A DNA stretch of 64,000 nucleotides from Serpentinicella sp031432315 (GCF_031432315.1 NZ_JAVKGO010000010.1:11847-75846); one strand, 5' to 3'. Numbered from the stretch's first letter, positions 10,818 to 20,137 are shown. The notes: generated by a model from the sequence alone, not told the origin. Program-made: numbers and translations.

Positions 10818-12458
10818 ATGAGTATGTTTTGTTATCAATGTCAAGAAGCTGCCAAAGGAACAGGGTGTACAGTAAGAGGTGTATGTGGAAAAACTTCTGA
10901 TGTGGCAAATTTACAAGATTTATTAATTTATACGTTGAAAGGGATTTCAATCTATAACCTTGAAGCTAAAAAAGCTGGAGTAAACAATGAAAGAGCAGAT
11001 AAGTTTGTAATGGAAAGTTTATTTGCAACAATTACAAATGCAAACTTTAGCAATCAAGATTTTACAAATAGAGTTAAAGAAGCGCTAGAAATAAGGGAAG
11101 AAATTAAAACACAACTTAAAAATGAAAATGTTAATTTAGAAGCAGACCTTCATGACAGTGCATTATGGTACGATGATACAAGAGAAGGATTTGAAGCAAA
11201 AGCTAGAGAAATTGGCATTTTATCTACTGAGAACGAAGATGTTAGATCTTTAAGAGAGTTAATGATATATGGTGTAAAAGGTATGGCTGCTTATGCAGAA
11301 CATGCATTTGTATTATCACATAAAAAACAAGAAATATTTGATTTTATGCAAAAAGCTTTAGTTGCAACTACTAAAGATGATCTATCAGTAGATGAACTTG
11401 TGGCATTAACAATGGAAACAGGGAAATATGGTGTAGAAGTAATGGCTATGCTAGACGAAGCAAATACATCAACTTATGGAAACCCTGAAATAACAAAAGT
11501 AAACATCGGCGTGAGAAATAATCCGGCTATTTTAGTAAGTGGTCATGACCTAAAGGACTTTGAACAACTTTTAGAACAAACAAAAGGAACTGGTGTTGAT
11601 GTATATACCCATAGTGAAATGTTACCTGCTAACTACTATCCAGCATTTAAGAAGTATGATCATTTTGTTGGAAACTACGGGAATGCATGGTGGAAACAAG
11701 ATAAAGAATTTGAGTCATTCAATGGTCCAATTTTAATGACAACAAACTGTTTAGTACCTCCAAAAGCTTCATACAAAGACAGAGTATATACAACTGGTGT
11801 TGTTGGCTTTGATGGACTAAAGCATATAGAAGGAAAAGATGGTGCAAAAGATTTCACTGAGATTATTGAATTAGCGAAAAAATGTGATGCTCCACAAGAA
11901 ATTGAAAAAGGTGAAATAGTAGGTGGATTTGCACACAATGCTGTCTTAGGCTTAGCAGATAAAGTGGTAGAAGCAGTAAAAACCGGTGCCATTAAGAAGT
12001 TTGTAGTAATGGCAGGTTGTGATGGTAGAATGAACAGTAGAAACTATTACACAGACTTTGCAGAGCAATTACCACAAGATTCTGTTATATTAACAGCAGG
12101 ATGTGCTAAATATAGATACAACAAACTTAATTTAGGTGATATCGGAGGCATTCCTAGAGTATTGGATGCGGGACAGTGTAACGATTCTTATTCATTAGCA
12201 GTTATTGCACTTAAGTTAAAAGAAGTTTTTGGATTAGAAGATGTAAATGAACTACCAATCGCGTACAACATTGCATGGTACGAGCAAAAAGCAGTTATTG
12301 TTCTTTTAGCTTTACTTCATTTAGGCGTAAAAAATATTCACTTAGGACCAACACTACCGGCTTTCTTATCTCCAAATGTAGCTAATGTTTTAGTAGAAAA
12401 CTTTGGAATCGCTGGAATTACAGATGTAGAAACAGATATTGAAAAAATGGTACTTTAA
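10818..12458 (+). CDS. hcp: Hybrid cluster protein / hydroxylamine reductase (class I)
   Basis: Hcp is a redox protein with a 4Fe-4S cluster and a hybrid Fe-S-O cluster. It reduces hydroxylamine in vitro and is linked to NO and nitrosative stress in anaerobes. The 546-aa length and the N-terminal cysteines C5, C8, C17 and C23 (C-x2-C-x8-C-x5-C) define the class I form of strict anaerobes. Hybrid-cluster ligand regions are visible: [54 protein letters not shown] and [17 protein letters not shown] lies eight bases before the ATG. It appears monocistronic: its own promoter and a strong terminator flank it. Confidence 0.97.
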   Translation: MSMFCYQCQEAAKGTGCTVRGVCGKTSDVANLQDLLIYTLKGISIYNLEAKKAGVNNERADKFVMESLFATITNANFSNQDFTNRVKEALEIREEIKTQLKNENVNLEADLHDSALWYDDTREGFEAKAREIGILSTENEDVRSLRELMIYGVKGMAAYAEHAFVLSHKKQEIFDFMQKALVATTKDDLSVDELVALTMETGKYGVEVMAMLDEANTSTYGNPEITKVNIGVRNNPAILVSGHDLKDFEQLLEQTKGTGVDVYTHSEMLPANYYPAFKKYDHFVGNYGNAWWKQDKEFESFNGPILMTTNCLVPPKASYKDRVYTTGVVGFDGLKHIEGKDGAKDFTEIIELAKKCDAPQEIEKGEIVGGFAHNAVLGLADKVVEAVKTGAIKKFVVMAGCDGRMNSRNYYTDFAEQLPQDSVILTAGCAKYRYNKLNLGDIGGIPRVLDAGQCNDSYSLAVIALKLKEVFGLEDVNELPIAYNIAWYEQKAVIVLLALLHLGVKNIHLGPTLPAFLSPNVANVLVENFGIAGITDVETDIEKMVL

Positions 12459-12496
12459 GAATAACATCAAGAAAGTTACAAAGTGATATAAAAATA

Positions 12497-12540
12497 ATGA
12501 AAAAAGTATGGTGAATCTAATTCGCCATACTTTTTTCATT
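12497..12540 (+). terminator. Bidirectional terminator between hcp and the Rrf2 gene
   Basis: A stem of about 16-19 bp, 12497-12515 with 12521-12539, has a five-base loop, an A-run before and a T-run after. It can end hcp on the + strand and the convergent Rrf2 gene on the - strand. Confidence 0.9.
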
Positions 12541-12616
12541 CAGTAAATTAAATTATTTTAAAATCTTTTAATATATAAAATTAAATAAGTTCTCTAGCAA
12601 CATCAGGGTGTAGTTA

Positions 12617-13036
12617 TTAATTTTCAAGTTTTGTAGATATAAAATGACTAAGGTGCTTTTTCTTTAAAAAAGCAACAATCTCATCATTTGCTTTGTCTAA
12701 TACATCATCAAAAATGCAATGTCTAAATGAACATAAATTACAATTAGTAGGACACTTTTTTACATTTATGGGGCCTTCGACAGTTTCAAAAATATCATAA
12801 AAGGATATTTCATCTGGAGATAAATTAAGTTTAAATCCCCCTTTAGGTCCCCGTACAGAACGAATAAAACCTGCTCTCACTAATCTTTGTAATATTTTTG
12901 ATAAATGAAATTCAGAAGCCGATGTTTCCTTTGCAATTTCCTTAACATTAATTAGATCTTGTTCTTTTTGTGCAATTAAAATCATGCTATGAATTGCTAA
13001 TGTTGCCATTTCAGATAGATTGATAATTCCAGACAT
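12617..13036 (-). CDS. Rrf2-family transcriptional regulator
   Basis: A 139-aa winged-helix regulator of the Rrf2 family, whose members include the Fe-S sensors IscR and NsrR and the cysteine regulator CymR. The helix-turn-helix is INVKEIAKETSASEFHLSKI followed by the wing RSVRGPKGGFKL. The C-terminal half has a tight cysteine cluster CPTNCNLCSFRHC, so cluster binding is likely although spacing differs from classical NsrR. ATG 13036 is chosen because GGAGG lies seven bases upstream; a TTG extension would start inside that site. It lies convergent to hcp, so it may respond to the same nitrosative or iron stress; that link is inference. Confidence 0.9.
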   Translation of the reverse strand: MSGIINLSEMATLAIHSMILIAQKEQDLINVKEIAKETSASEFHLSKILQRLVRAGFIRSVRGPKGGFKLNLSPDEISFYDIFETVEGPINVKKCPTNCNLCSFRHCIFDDVLDKANDEIVAFLKKKHLSHFISTKLEN

Positions 13037-13227
13037 ATGTAGATCCTCCAAATTTGTTTGTAAAAATGAGATTTGATAGTATTATTTTTCAAATATAACA
13101 CAATGCCTTCTTTTATATAAAAATTTATATATTTTAATAAGTTAAATCGTAAATACCTTTATTTTGTATATAGAATATGATTAAAAATTAAACATATACT
13201 ACTAATACAATAGAAAGGAGTGAAGAA

Positions 13228-14127
13228 ATGCAGTTGTTATCTATTGTAACAGACAACGATGTAAATTTACTACAGTCAATCATCTATAACGAGATAAAAG
13301 CCTTGCGAAATGAAGGTGTTTTTATAGATAAAGAAATAAATAAAGATAAGCATTATTATATACTAAAATATATGGTTGATACAGAATCAATAAAAGATTA
13401 TCCAAAAGAGGATTTTAACAATAAGTTTGCTTATTATATAGCCAATGCATTATGTAAATTTATAAGAGCTGGTGAAGAAAAAAATGTATTCGAAGATATC
13501 ATTAATTACGAATATAATTATTTTACTACATCAGAAAAAAAAGATATACTAACCCGGGCTTTAGATTTGGTGAAAAACCAAAAAAAATTAAAAGAATTAT
13601 TTTTGGAAATTAATAATGAATGCATAACAAAGGAACTAGTTGATTATTTAAAAACCAATAGCCAAATTAATATAAAAGGCCTAATAACCTTTAGGTTAAA
13701 ATCATATTCTGACTCCCTAAAAGAAGTAGTGGATCAGGCAGTAGAAGATTTTCTAATGGACAAAGAGTACAATGAGTTTATTAAGCTATTAAAATATTTT
13801 GTGGATATACAAGAACCAAAATTAGAAGTAGTTAACATATATCTAAAATCAGAAGGAAAATATAGTTTATATGACCATACAGGAAAAGAAATAAATAACG
13901 ATTATCTTAGGATTATTGCCCAAGAAATGAACGAAAAAGATGTCAATTATGATGACCTTTTAATCAGTTCTTTAATTACAATTGCACCTAATGAAATAAT
14001 TATCCATAAAACTGAAAAAAATAGTGAAGAAATAACAAAGACGATAAAACGAATTTTTATGAACAAAGTCCAATTGTGCGAAGGCTGTGAATATTGTATA
14101 ATTAAGTCGAATGTAAAAAAAGAGTAA
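13228..14127 (+). CDS. ytxC: YtxC-like sporulation-associated protein
   Basis: The 299-aa product matches the YtxC family (putative sporulation protein), best seen in the C-terminal half: DFLMDKEYNEFIKLLKYFVDIQEPK, LLISSLITIAPNEIIIH and the terminal LCEGCEYC cysteine motif. No enzymatic role is known. The neighbourhood supports the call because ytxC also lies just upstream of thrS in Bacillus. AAAGGAG precedes ATG 13228, and a terminator follows the gene. Confidence 0.85.
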   Translation: MQLLSIVTDNDVNLLQSIIYNEIKALRNEGVFIDKEINKDKHYYILKYMVDTESIKDYPKEDFNNKFAYYIANALCKFIRAGEEKNVFEDIINYEYNYFTTSEKKDILTRALDLVKNQKKLKELFLEINNECITKELVDYLKTNSQINIKGLITFRLKSYSDSLKEVVDQAVEDFLMDKEYNEFIKLLKYFVDIQEPKLEVVNIYLKSEGKYSLYDHTGKEINNDYLRIIAQEMNEKDVNYDDLLISSLITIAPNEIIIHKTEKNSEEITKTIKRIFMNKVQLCEGCEYCIIKSNVKKE

Positions 14128-14130
14128 TTA

Positions 14131-14160
14131 AAAACTCCAGAAACTTCTGGAGTTTTATTA
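14131..14160 (+). terminator. Terminator after ytxC
   Basis: AAAACTCCAGAA at 14131-14142 pairs with its complement at 14145-14156 and runs into TTTTATTA. The following gene starts 20 bases downstream, so read-through is possible. Confidence 0.8.
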
Positions 14161-14178
14161 ACAAAAGAAGGTGATCAT

Positions 14179-14781
14179 TTGACGATAACATTATTAACAA
14201 TGAGTGCTATTGGGGCAATTATAGGTTGGTTAACGAATCTGCTGGCTATTAAGTTATTATTTAGACCATATGCACCGATTAAAATTCCGGTATTTAATTA
14301 TTATATTCAGGGGTTAATACCTAAGAGAAAAAATGAGATTGCAAAAAGTATAGGTAAAATAATTGAAGAAGAACTATTATCCGTAGATGATTTAATTGCT
14401 AATTTTCTTCAGACTGAAAAAAAAGAATATGTAATAAATATTATAAAAGTAAAGGTTAAACAAACAATACAGGATAAAATACCAAGTCTAATACCATCTG
14501 GACTGGTGTCCCTAATAGTAAATTATATTGATGAAGTAATTGAGGAAGAAGCCGAAAATGTCATATTAAATATAGTTGAAAGTATCGCCAGTGATCAACA
14601 GAATATAATCCAGATTTCAAAAATTGTAGAAGAAAAAGTGAATCAGTTTTCTATGATCCAACTAGAGGAAATTGTTGTACATATAGCGAAAAAAGAGCTT
14701 AAGCACATTGAAATGCTAGGTGGGGTATTAGGTGCAGTAATAGGTATTGTTCAAGGTTTAATTGTGACATTTATATTATAA
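14179..14781 (+). CDS. DUF445 (YheB-like) membrane protein
   Basis: This 200-aa protein belongs to the DUF445 family of membrane proteins of uncertain function. It opens with a hydrophobic segment containing AIGAIIGWLTNLLAIKLLFRP, the family hallmark, followed by IQGLIPKRKNEIAKSIG. It has an amphipathic middle and ends in a second hydrophobic helix GGVLGAVIGIVQGLIVTF. The start is TTG 14179, fixed by GAAGGTGAT ending four bases upstream; no in-frame ATG fits. The call is from family features; the role is unknown. Confidence 0.87.
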   Translation: MTITLLTMSAIGAIIGWLTNLLAIKLLFRPYAPIKIPVFNYYIQGLIPKRKNEIAKSIGKIIEEELLSVDDLIANFLQTEKKEYVINIIKVKVKQTIQDKIPSLIPSGLVSLIVNYIDEVIEEEAENVILNIVESIASDQQNIIQISKIVEEKVNQFSMIQLEEIVVHIAKKELKHIEMLGGVLGAVIGIVQGLIVTFIL

Positions 14782-14816
14782 TTTCAGTAAAAAAATTTTT
14801 CGAATCATTTCATCAC

Positions 14817-14845
14817 TTGACAAAAGTGTATATAAAAATTATAAT
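14817..14845 (+). promoter_or_regulatory. Promoter of thrS T-box transcript
   Basis: TTGACA at 14817-14822 and a consensus TATAAT at 14840-14845 are spaced by 17 bases, immediately upstream of the T-box leader. Confidence 0.88.
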
Positions 14846-14854
14846 TTAGCTAAA

Positions 14855-15111
14855 AATAACAAGCGTTGACTTGGGATAAGTAAGTTTAACCCAATACTCA
14901 GAGAAAGATCACCTTGGCTGGAAGTGTTCTTGTATATGGCAAACTGAAAACTACCCAATAGCTGTTTTTTAGTAGCAGATATCTCTGTGAAAGAAAACCG
15001 TTGACTACGATATCAGTCTAACATTAAGTAGGATTATAGGGAACTATAATCAAATTAGGTGGAACCGCGGGTATACTCTCGTCCTTTATTAGTATAGGAT
15101 GAGAGTTTTTT
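14855..15111 (+). ncRNA. T-box riboswitch controlling thrS
   Basis: The leader contains the conserved T-box AGGTGGAACCGCGG at 15057-15070, which pairs with the uncharged tRNA acceptor end. A terminator stem follows (15075-15084 with 15097-15106, then a T-run). Stem I has the CTTGGCTGG-AAGTG apical element. Aligning it with the pheS and tyrS leaders places the specifier at ACU 14950-14952, a threonine codon preceded by GAAA and followed by A. Low charged tRNA-Thr should favour antitermination into thrS. Confidence 0.93.
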
Positions 15112-15166
15112 GCATTTAAAATAATAAACCAAAAATATAGTCTTATGAGAAACGGAGGAAATAAAA

Positions 15167-17074
15167 ATGATAACAATCACATTAAAAGATGGTACGCAAA
15201 AACAAGTAGAGAAAGGCACAACAGTATATCAGATTGCCAAAGATATCAGTGAAGGATTAGCAAGGGTTGCAATAGGTGGAGAAATAAATGGAAAAAAAGT
15301 TGACCTGATGCATAAGGTAAATGACGATGTAGCGCTTAACATATTAAGATTTGAAGATGAAGAAGGCAAAGAATTTTTAAGACATACAAGTTCCCATGTA
15401 CTAGCGCAAGCAGTAAAAAGGCTATTTCCAGGCACAAAATTAGCTATTGGACCAGCTATAGAGAATGGATATTATTATGACTTTGACACAGATCATCGTT
15501 TTACCCAAGAGGATTTAGAAAAAATTGAAGCTGAAATGAAGAAAATTGTTAAAGAGAAACTTGAATTAGAACGATTCGAACTCTCGCGGGATGAAGCCAT
15601 AGCATTAATGCAAGAGCAAGGGGAAGACTATAAGGTAGAATTAATTCAAGATTTACCTGAAGATGCAATTATATCTTTTTACAAACAGGGTGAATTCGTA
15701 GATCTTTGTGCTGGGCCACATGTACCAAGCACTGGGAAAATAAAAGCAATAAAACTTTTAAGTGTTGCCGGTGCCTACTGGCGAGGGGACGAAAAAAACA
15801 AAATGCTTCAAAGGATATACGGAACTTCATTTGAAAAGAAAAAGGATTTAGAAGAATATCTACATCGGCTAGAAGAAGCTAAGAAAAGGGATCATCGAAA
15901 ACTAGGAAAAGAGCTAGACTTATTTAGTCTACAAGAAGAAGGTCCAGGGTTCCCATTCTTTCACCCAAAAGGAATGGTAATCAGAAATATGTTAGAAGAT
16001 TTTTGGAGAGATGAACATGTAAAAAGAGGCTATGAAGAAATTAAAACGCCAATTATTCTTAACGAAAGTCTATGGCATCAATCAGGACATTGGGATCACT
16101 ATAAAGAAAATATGTACGTAACGAAAATAGACGATCAAGATTTTGCTGTCAAACCTATGAACTGCCCAGGATCAATTTTAATGTTTAAAAGAAAAATGCA
16201 CAGTTATAAAGACCTACCAATAAGGATGGGCGAACTAGGTTTAGTGCATCGACATGAATTATCCGGAGCGCTACATGGACTTATGCGAGTTAGATGCTTT
16301 ACACAAGACGATGCGCACATATTTATGCTACCTGATCAAATAAAAGATGAAATTATGGGTGTTATAGATTTCGTTGATTATTTTTACAATATCTTTGGGT
16401 TTAAGTATCATATAGAATTATCTACAAGACCTGAAGACTCAATGGGTACAGATGAAGAGTGGGAATTAGCAATTAATGCCTTAGAAGATGCATTAAAAGA
16501 AAAAAATATTCCATATAAAGTTAACGAAGGCGACGGAGCTTTTTACGGGCCTAAAATCGATTTTCACCTGGAAGACTGCCTAGGGAGAACATGGCAGTGC
16601 GGGACAATACAATTAGATTTCCAAATGCCTCAAAGATTTGATATAAATTATGTTGGTGCAGATGGTGAGAAACATAAACCAATTATGATTCACCGAGTTA
16701 TTTTTGGAAGCATTGAAAGATTTATTGGAATTTTAATCGAGCATTTTGCTGGTAAATTCCCAACATGGTTAGCACCTGTACAAGCGAGAATATTACCAAT
16801 TACAGATAGACAATTAGAATATGCAACACAGCTAAAAAACAGGCTTATAAGTCAAGGTATTAGAATAGAAGTAGACACTCGAAGTGAAAAAATTGGCTAT
16901 AAAATAAGAGAAGCACAGCTGTCAAAAGTACCTTATATGCTTATAATAGGTGACAAAGAAATGGAAACAGAAACGATAGCTGTTAGATCCAGGGACAAAG
17001 GTGAACTAGGAGCTATTGAAGTATCAACCTTTATAGAACAAGTTAAAGAAGAAGCAATCAATAAATCACTATAA
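15167..17074 (+). CDS. thrS: Threonyl-tRNA synthetase
   Basis: ThrRS of 635 aa charges tRNA-Thr. Domain order is N-terminal TGS (residues 1-60), the editing domain with HTSSHVLAQAVKRLFPG and CAGPHVPSTG, the class II catalytic core with MNCPGSILMFK, RMGELGLVHRHELSGALHGLMRVR split over motifs 2 and 3, and a C-terminal anticodon domain (LAPVQARILPI). Zinc ligands fit Cys in MNCP and the later histidines. ATG 15167 has CGGAGG eight bases upstream. Expression is T-box controlled. Confidence 0.97.
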   Translation: MITITLKDGTQKQVEKGTTVYQIAKDISEGLARVAIGGEINGKKVDLMHKVNDDVALNILRFEDEEGKEFLRHTSSHVLAQAVKRLFPGTKLAIGPAIENGYYYDFDTDHRFTQEDLEKIEAEMKKIVKEKLELERFELSRDEAIALMQEQGEDYKVELIQDLPEDAIISFYKQGEFVDLCAGPHVPSTGKIKAIKLLSVAGAYWRGDEKNKMLQRIYGTSFEKKKDLEEYLHRLEEAKKRDHRKLGKELDLFSLQEEGPGFPFFHPKGMVIRNMLEDFWRDEHVKRGYEEIKTPIILNESLWHQSGHWDHYKENMYVTKIDDQDFAVKPMNCPGSILMFKRKMHSYKDLPIRMGELGLVHRHELSGALHGLMRVRCFTQDDAHIFMLPDQIKDEIMGVIDFVDYFYNIFGFKYHIELSTRPEDSMGTDEEWELAINALEDALKEKNIPYKVNEGDGAFYGPKIDFHLEDCLGRTWQCGTIQLDFQMPQRFDINYVGADGEKHKPIMIHRVIFGSIERFIGILIEHFAGKFPTWLAPVQARILPITDRQLEYATQLKNRLISQGIRIEVDTRSEKIGYKIREAQLSKVPYMLIIGDKEMETETIAVRSRDKGELGAIEVSTFIEQVKEEAINKSL

Positions 17075-17081
17075 ATTTAAA

Positions 17082-17117
17082 ATAATACCCTACAATAAGC
17101 TATGTTGTAGGGTATTA
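17082..17117 (+). terminator. Bidirectional terminator after thrS
   Basis: ATAATACCCTACAA (17082-17095) pairs perfectly over 14 bp with 17104-17117. AT-rich tails on both sides allow it to end thrS and the convergent 55-aa gene. Confidence 0.88.
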
Positions 17118-17135
17118 TAATTTAAATAACAGTGG

Positions 17136-17303
17136 CTATTGTAGTTTTTTAGTAAAATAACTTGGAAAAGAATTTAACAATTTTTGACGTTCAATTGGAT
17201 CTAATGGCAGGTAATACTTCAATTCTAGACAAGTAACAAAGTTAGGTCCTTTAGGAAATTGAAATATTTTTTGCAACCAACTTTGTTTTTTGTTTTTGGA
17301 CAT
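17136..17303 (-). CDS. Small basic hypothetical protein (55 aa)
   Basis: A short gene on the - strand starting MSKNKKQSWLQKIFQFPK and ending PSYFTKKLQ. I do not recognise it. It has a good ribosome site (AAGGTGGTTG seven bases before the ATG) and a shared terminator hairpin just past its stop, which argue that it is real. The product is basic with no signal peptide or membrane segment. It lies between thrS and a CPBP-like gene transcribed away from it. Confidence 0.65.
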   Translation of the reverse strand: MSKNKKQSWLQKIFQFPKGPNFVTCLELKYYLPLDPIERQKLLNSFPSYFTKKLQ

Positions 17304-17414
17304 TATTTCAACCACCTTTCATAAGCGTGCTTTTATTTAGTATATTAACAAAAGCGAAACTTGTGCAGGTACATGTGTTAAATATTTTCACATGGTTTTT
17401 CTAAGGTTAAAAAC

Positions 17415-17443
17415 TTTACAGCACTTCACTAAAATGGTAAAAT
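17415..17443 (+). promoter_or_regulatory. Promoter of the CPBP-like gene
   Basis: TTTACA at 17415-17420, 17-base spacer, TAAAAT at 17438-17443; the start codon is 40 bases downstream. Confidence 0.75.
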
Positions 17444-17482
17444 TTCCTTTGAGAATTTTAAAAATTACTTGGGGGGAACAGA

Positions 17483-18145
17483 ATGGAACAATCTATAGAC
17501 CAATCAAATAACGGACTATCTTTTTGGGGAGCAACATTTTTATTAGTATTTTATAGAGTTCTAATTGGTTTTTTAGTAGCCATGGCTGGTGCTACAATAT
17601 TAGGGATTGTCGGGGAGTATCAAACCATATCTGAAGCACAGTGGTCTAGTATGTTCAGTTTTTTTCTAGACATAGTGGCAGAGCCTTTGATTATTCTTTG
17701 TGTTTATTATAGTGCAAAAAAGAAAGGACTTGAAAAGCTAAATTATGTTGGTAACGCTAAGACTCAATCTTATTTATGGATTATTATTGTTTTTTTAGGC
17801 TATATAATGTTTTTTAAAAATACGATTGCCTTGCCTTTAGAAAGAATAGAAGTATCTCAATCCTTTATAGAAGCGATGGAAATAAGACTTACAGTACCAA
17901 TACTTTTTATGTTTTCTGTAGCCGTATTAGCACCGGTTTTTGAAGAAATATTATTTAGGGGTATTATTTTAGAGAGTTTTTTAAAAAGATATAAAGAAGG
18001 ATACTCAACCATAATATACAATATATACGATAGAGGGTTTAATCTAATACATTTTTTAATAGGCATACTGCTTTTAACATTATCAGTGCTATTTTATATA
18101 AAGAAGCCTTATTTAATCACTAAGAAAGTAAAAACCCTAACATAA
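17483..18145 (+). CDS. CPBP-family (CAAX protease-like) membrane protein, internally shortened
   Basis: A 220-aa integral membrane protein with about six hydrophobic segments. It carries the first CPBP/Abi motif EExxxR in PVFEEILFRGIILESFLKRY (around residues 155-172). In this family a second motif FxxxH follows some 30-40 residues later in another helix, and a third with His further on. Here the sequence jumps from KEGYSTIIYN to NLIHFLIGILLL, so the middle helix pair and FxxxH motif are absent. It may be inactive or decaying, although the frame is intact and promoter and GGGGGG ribosome site look good. Other members process prenylated or bacteriocin-like peptides; no substrate can be inferred. 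Confidence 0.75.
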   Translation: MEQSIDQSNNGLSFWGATFLLVFYRVLIGFLVAMAGATILGIVGEYQTISEAQWSSMFSFFLDIVAEPLIILCVYYSAKKKGLEKLNYVGNAKTQSYLWIIIVFLGYIMFFKNTIALPLERIEVSQSFIEAMEIRLTVPILFMFSVAVLAPVFEEILFRGIILESFLKRYKEGYSTIIYNIYDRGFNLIHFLIGILLLTLSVLFYIKKPYLITKKVKTLT

Positions 18146-18150
18146 TTAAA

Positions 18151-18187
18151 TTAAAGGCGCTATAGAATTATTCTATAGCGCCTTTAA
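18151..18187 (+). terminator. Bidirectional terminator between CPBP-like and ftsH-like genes
   Basis: A perfect 15-bp stem AAAGGCGCTATAGAA (18153-18167) with 18171-18185, three-base loop, extended by A/T pairs. It lies between two convergent genes. Confidence 0.92.
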
Positions 18188-18211
18188 TTATAAATGGTAG
18201 ACAATATGTTA

Positions 18212-19780
18212 TTAAACTGCCTCTAATTCTTCATTATCTTTTGGTATATCTAAAAGTTTATCAAGCTCCTCGGCACTTAAAGTTTCTTTTTCTAATAATG
18301 CTTCAGCAACTTTAGTAAGGTTTGACTGATTATTTTGAAGGTACTTATAACATTCTTGATAACAATGATCAACAATCTTATTCACTTCTTTAGTAATTTT
18401 AAATCCAAGACATTTAATCATCTCTGGACTATTATACATGTAGCCAAGTTCACTCATGCCATACTCACAAACCATTTGCATAGCCATTTCTGTAACTTTT
18501 TTTAGATCGTCCTTAGCGCCAGTTGAAATATGTTTAAATATTAAATCTTCTGCGGCTTTGCCTCCGAGCATAACCATTATCTTATTACAAAGTTCATCTT
18601 TAGTCATAATATAACGATCATCCTGGGGCATATGAATTACGTAGCCTAAAGCTTGGCCTCTTGGGACGATAGATACTTTTTGAACCATGTCTGTTCCAAG
18701 TAGTTTTGCTACTAACGCATGACCTGCTTCGTGGAAGGCAACAATTTTTTTCTCTCTTAACAATATAGTAGAATTCTTAACCTGTAGACCAGCCACTACT
18801 CGTTCAATTGCTGCATCAAAATGCTCAGAAGTAATCGTTTTTTTATCCTGTCTAACAGCAATGATAGCAGCCTCATTGGCTACATTCGCTAAATGAGCAC
18901 CGCTCATACCATGGGTTTTACGTGCAAGCTGAGCAATGTTAACATCTTTGGATAAAGGTTTATTGTTTGTGTGAACTTTTAAAATGTCTTCCCGTGCTCT
19001 AACATTTGGATTACCTATAAACATATGGCGATCAAAGCGACCAGGCCTAAGTAGAGCTTCATCAAGCATATCCATACGATTTGTAGCACCTACTACAACT
19101 ACTGTTTGCTCTGTATTAAATCCATCTAACTCTACTAGTAGTTGGTTTAAAGTTTGGTCTTTTTCATTATTACTATCAAGACTTCGCTTTGCACCGATAG
19201 CATCCATCTCATCAATAAAAATAACACTTGGACCTTCTTTTTTCGCTTTTTCAAAAAGTGTTCTGATCCGTTTTGCACCGACTCCTACATATTTTTCAAC
19301 AAACTCCGATCCACTTACTGAAAAGAAAGAAGATTTAGTTTCTCCAGCAACTGCAGATGCTAATAATGTCTTTCCAGTACCAGGAGGGCCATGAAAGAGG
19401 ATTCCCTTTGGAATTTTGGCACCCATACTTCTATATTTATCTGGTTGATTAATAAAATCAATAACCTCAGACAACTCTTCTTTAACTTCCTCTAAGCCTG
19501 CAACATCTTCAAAGGTTGTTTTTGGCTTTGTAAAAAACTCATTAGAATTTTGATCTTTTTCTTTTTTTTCAAACTGCTGAATTGGTGCATGGGCATATTG
19601 AGGATTTTTATTCATACGATAGTAATATAGTACAAATAAAGAGGATAAAATAATTAGAAATATTCTGTTGCCTGTTGAAAACAAAGATGTTGTATTATCG
19701 TTATACCAGTTAGAGTAGCTAGATAGAATGGTGATACCGACGATAACACACATTAAAATAAATATAATTCTTTTTTTCAT
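18212..19780 (-). CDS. Compact FtsH-family AAA+ zinc metalloprotease
   Basis: A 522-aa membrane-anchored ATP-dependent protease. TM1 (about residues 5-22) and TM2 (about 38-55) flank only 15-20 residues, far shorter than the ~75-residue external domain of normal FtsH. The AAA+ module has Walker A GPPGTGKT, Walker B VIFIDEMDAIG and the arginine-finger region RPGRFDRHMF. The protease has HEAGH and the distal STGAKDDL for zinc and its Asp ligand. Overall length is ~100 aa below a typical FtsH, so this is probably a paralogue beside a main FtsH elsewhere. AGGTGGTG precedes the ATG. It is transcribed alone. Confidence 0.9.
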   Translation of the reverse strand: MKKRIIFILMCVIVGITILSSYSNWYNDNTTSLFSTGNRIFLIILSSLFVLYYYRMNKNPQYAHAPIQQFEKKEKDQNSNEFFTKPKTTFEDVAGLEEVKEELSEVIDFINQPDKYRSMGAKIPKGILFHGPPGTGKTLLASAVAGETKSSFFSVSGSEFVEKYVGVGAKRIRTLFEKAKKEGPSVIFIDEMDAIGAKRSLDSNNEKDQTLNQLLVELDGFNTEQTVVVVGATNRMDMLDEALLRPGRFDRHMFIGNPNVRAREDILKVHTNNKPLSKDVNIAQLARKTHGMSGAHLANVANEAAIIAVRQDKKTITSEHFDAAIERVVAGLQVKNSTILLREKKIVAFHEAGHALVAKLLGTDMVQKVSIVPRGQALGYVIHMPQDDRYIMTKDELCNKIMVMLGGKAAEDLIFKHISTGAKDDLKKVTEMAMQMVCEYGMSELGYMYNSPEMIKCLGFKITKEVNKIVDHCYQECYKYLQNNQSNLTKVAEALLEKETLSAEELDKLLDIPKDNEELEAV

Positions 19781-19922
19781 GTCTTCACCACCTCGTCAGT
19801 TTATGTTAAAATTAGTTTGTCCTAAAAAGTGATAATCATAATAAAATTAAAGCCCGTTTCGAAGGTAATATAAAGATTCACTGACATAATTTTCAATAAA
19901 ATATTTTATTTTTATATTGTTG

Positions 19923-19951
19923 TTGACATATAATAAAATTATTGTTATTAT
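19923..19951 (+). promoter_or_regulatory. Promoter of the infC-rpmI-rplT operon
   Basis: TTGACA at 19923-19928, 17-base spacer, TATTAT at 19946-19951, upstream of the attenuator leader. Confidence 0.82.
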
Positions 19952-19959
19952 TAACTTTG

Positions 19960-20087
19960 TAAATAAAAACAAAGTAGAAGATTCCGCTTCTCACCTTGCA
20001 ACACTGTTAGTAAGGTCAATAAAGATGTTCTAGACTAGATAATCATCTTGTATTGAAGCGGATAGTGAACGTACTATCTGTTTTTTT
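19960..20087 (+). ncRNA. L20-type ribosomal protein leader (attenuator) of infC-rpmI-rplT
   Basis: TCCGCTTC (19983-19990) pairs with GAAGCGGA (20055-20062) to close a multi-branched structure. Inside it, ACCTT/AAGGT and AAGATG/CATCTT form helices. The 3' strand overlaps the left arm of a terminator: GATAGT (20061-20066) with ACTATC (20073-20078) and seven T residues. The two folds are mutually exclusive, as expected for transcription attenuation. The sequence order and operon match the Firmicute L20 leader, in which excess L20 causes termination. Assignment is from recognition rather than a covariance-model search. Confidence 0.82.
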
Positions 20088-20137
20088 ATTGCCCAAAATA
20101 TATATTTTATTAATAAAAAAATTGGAGGTGTTTTATT

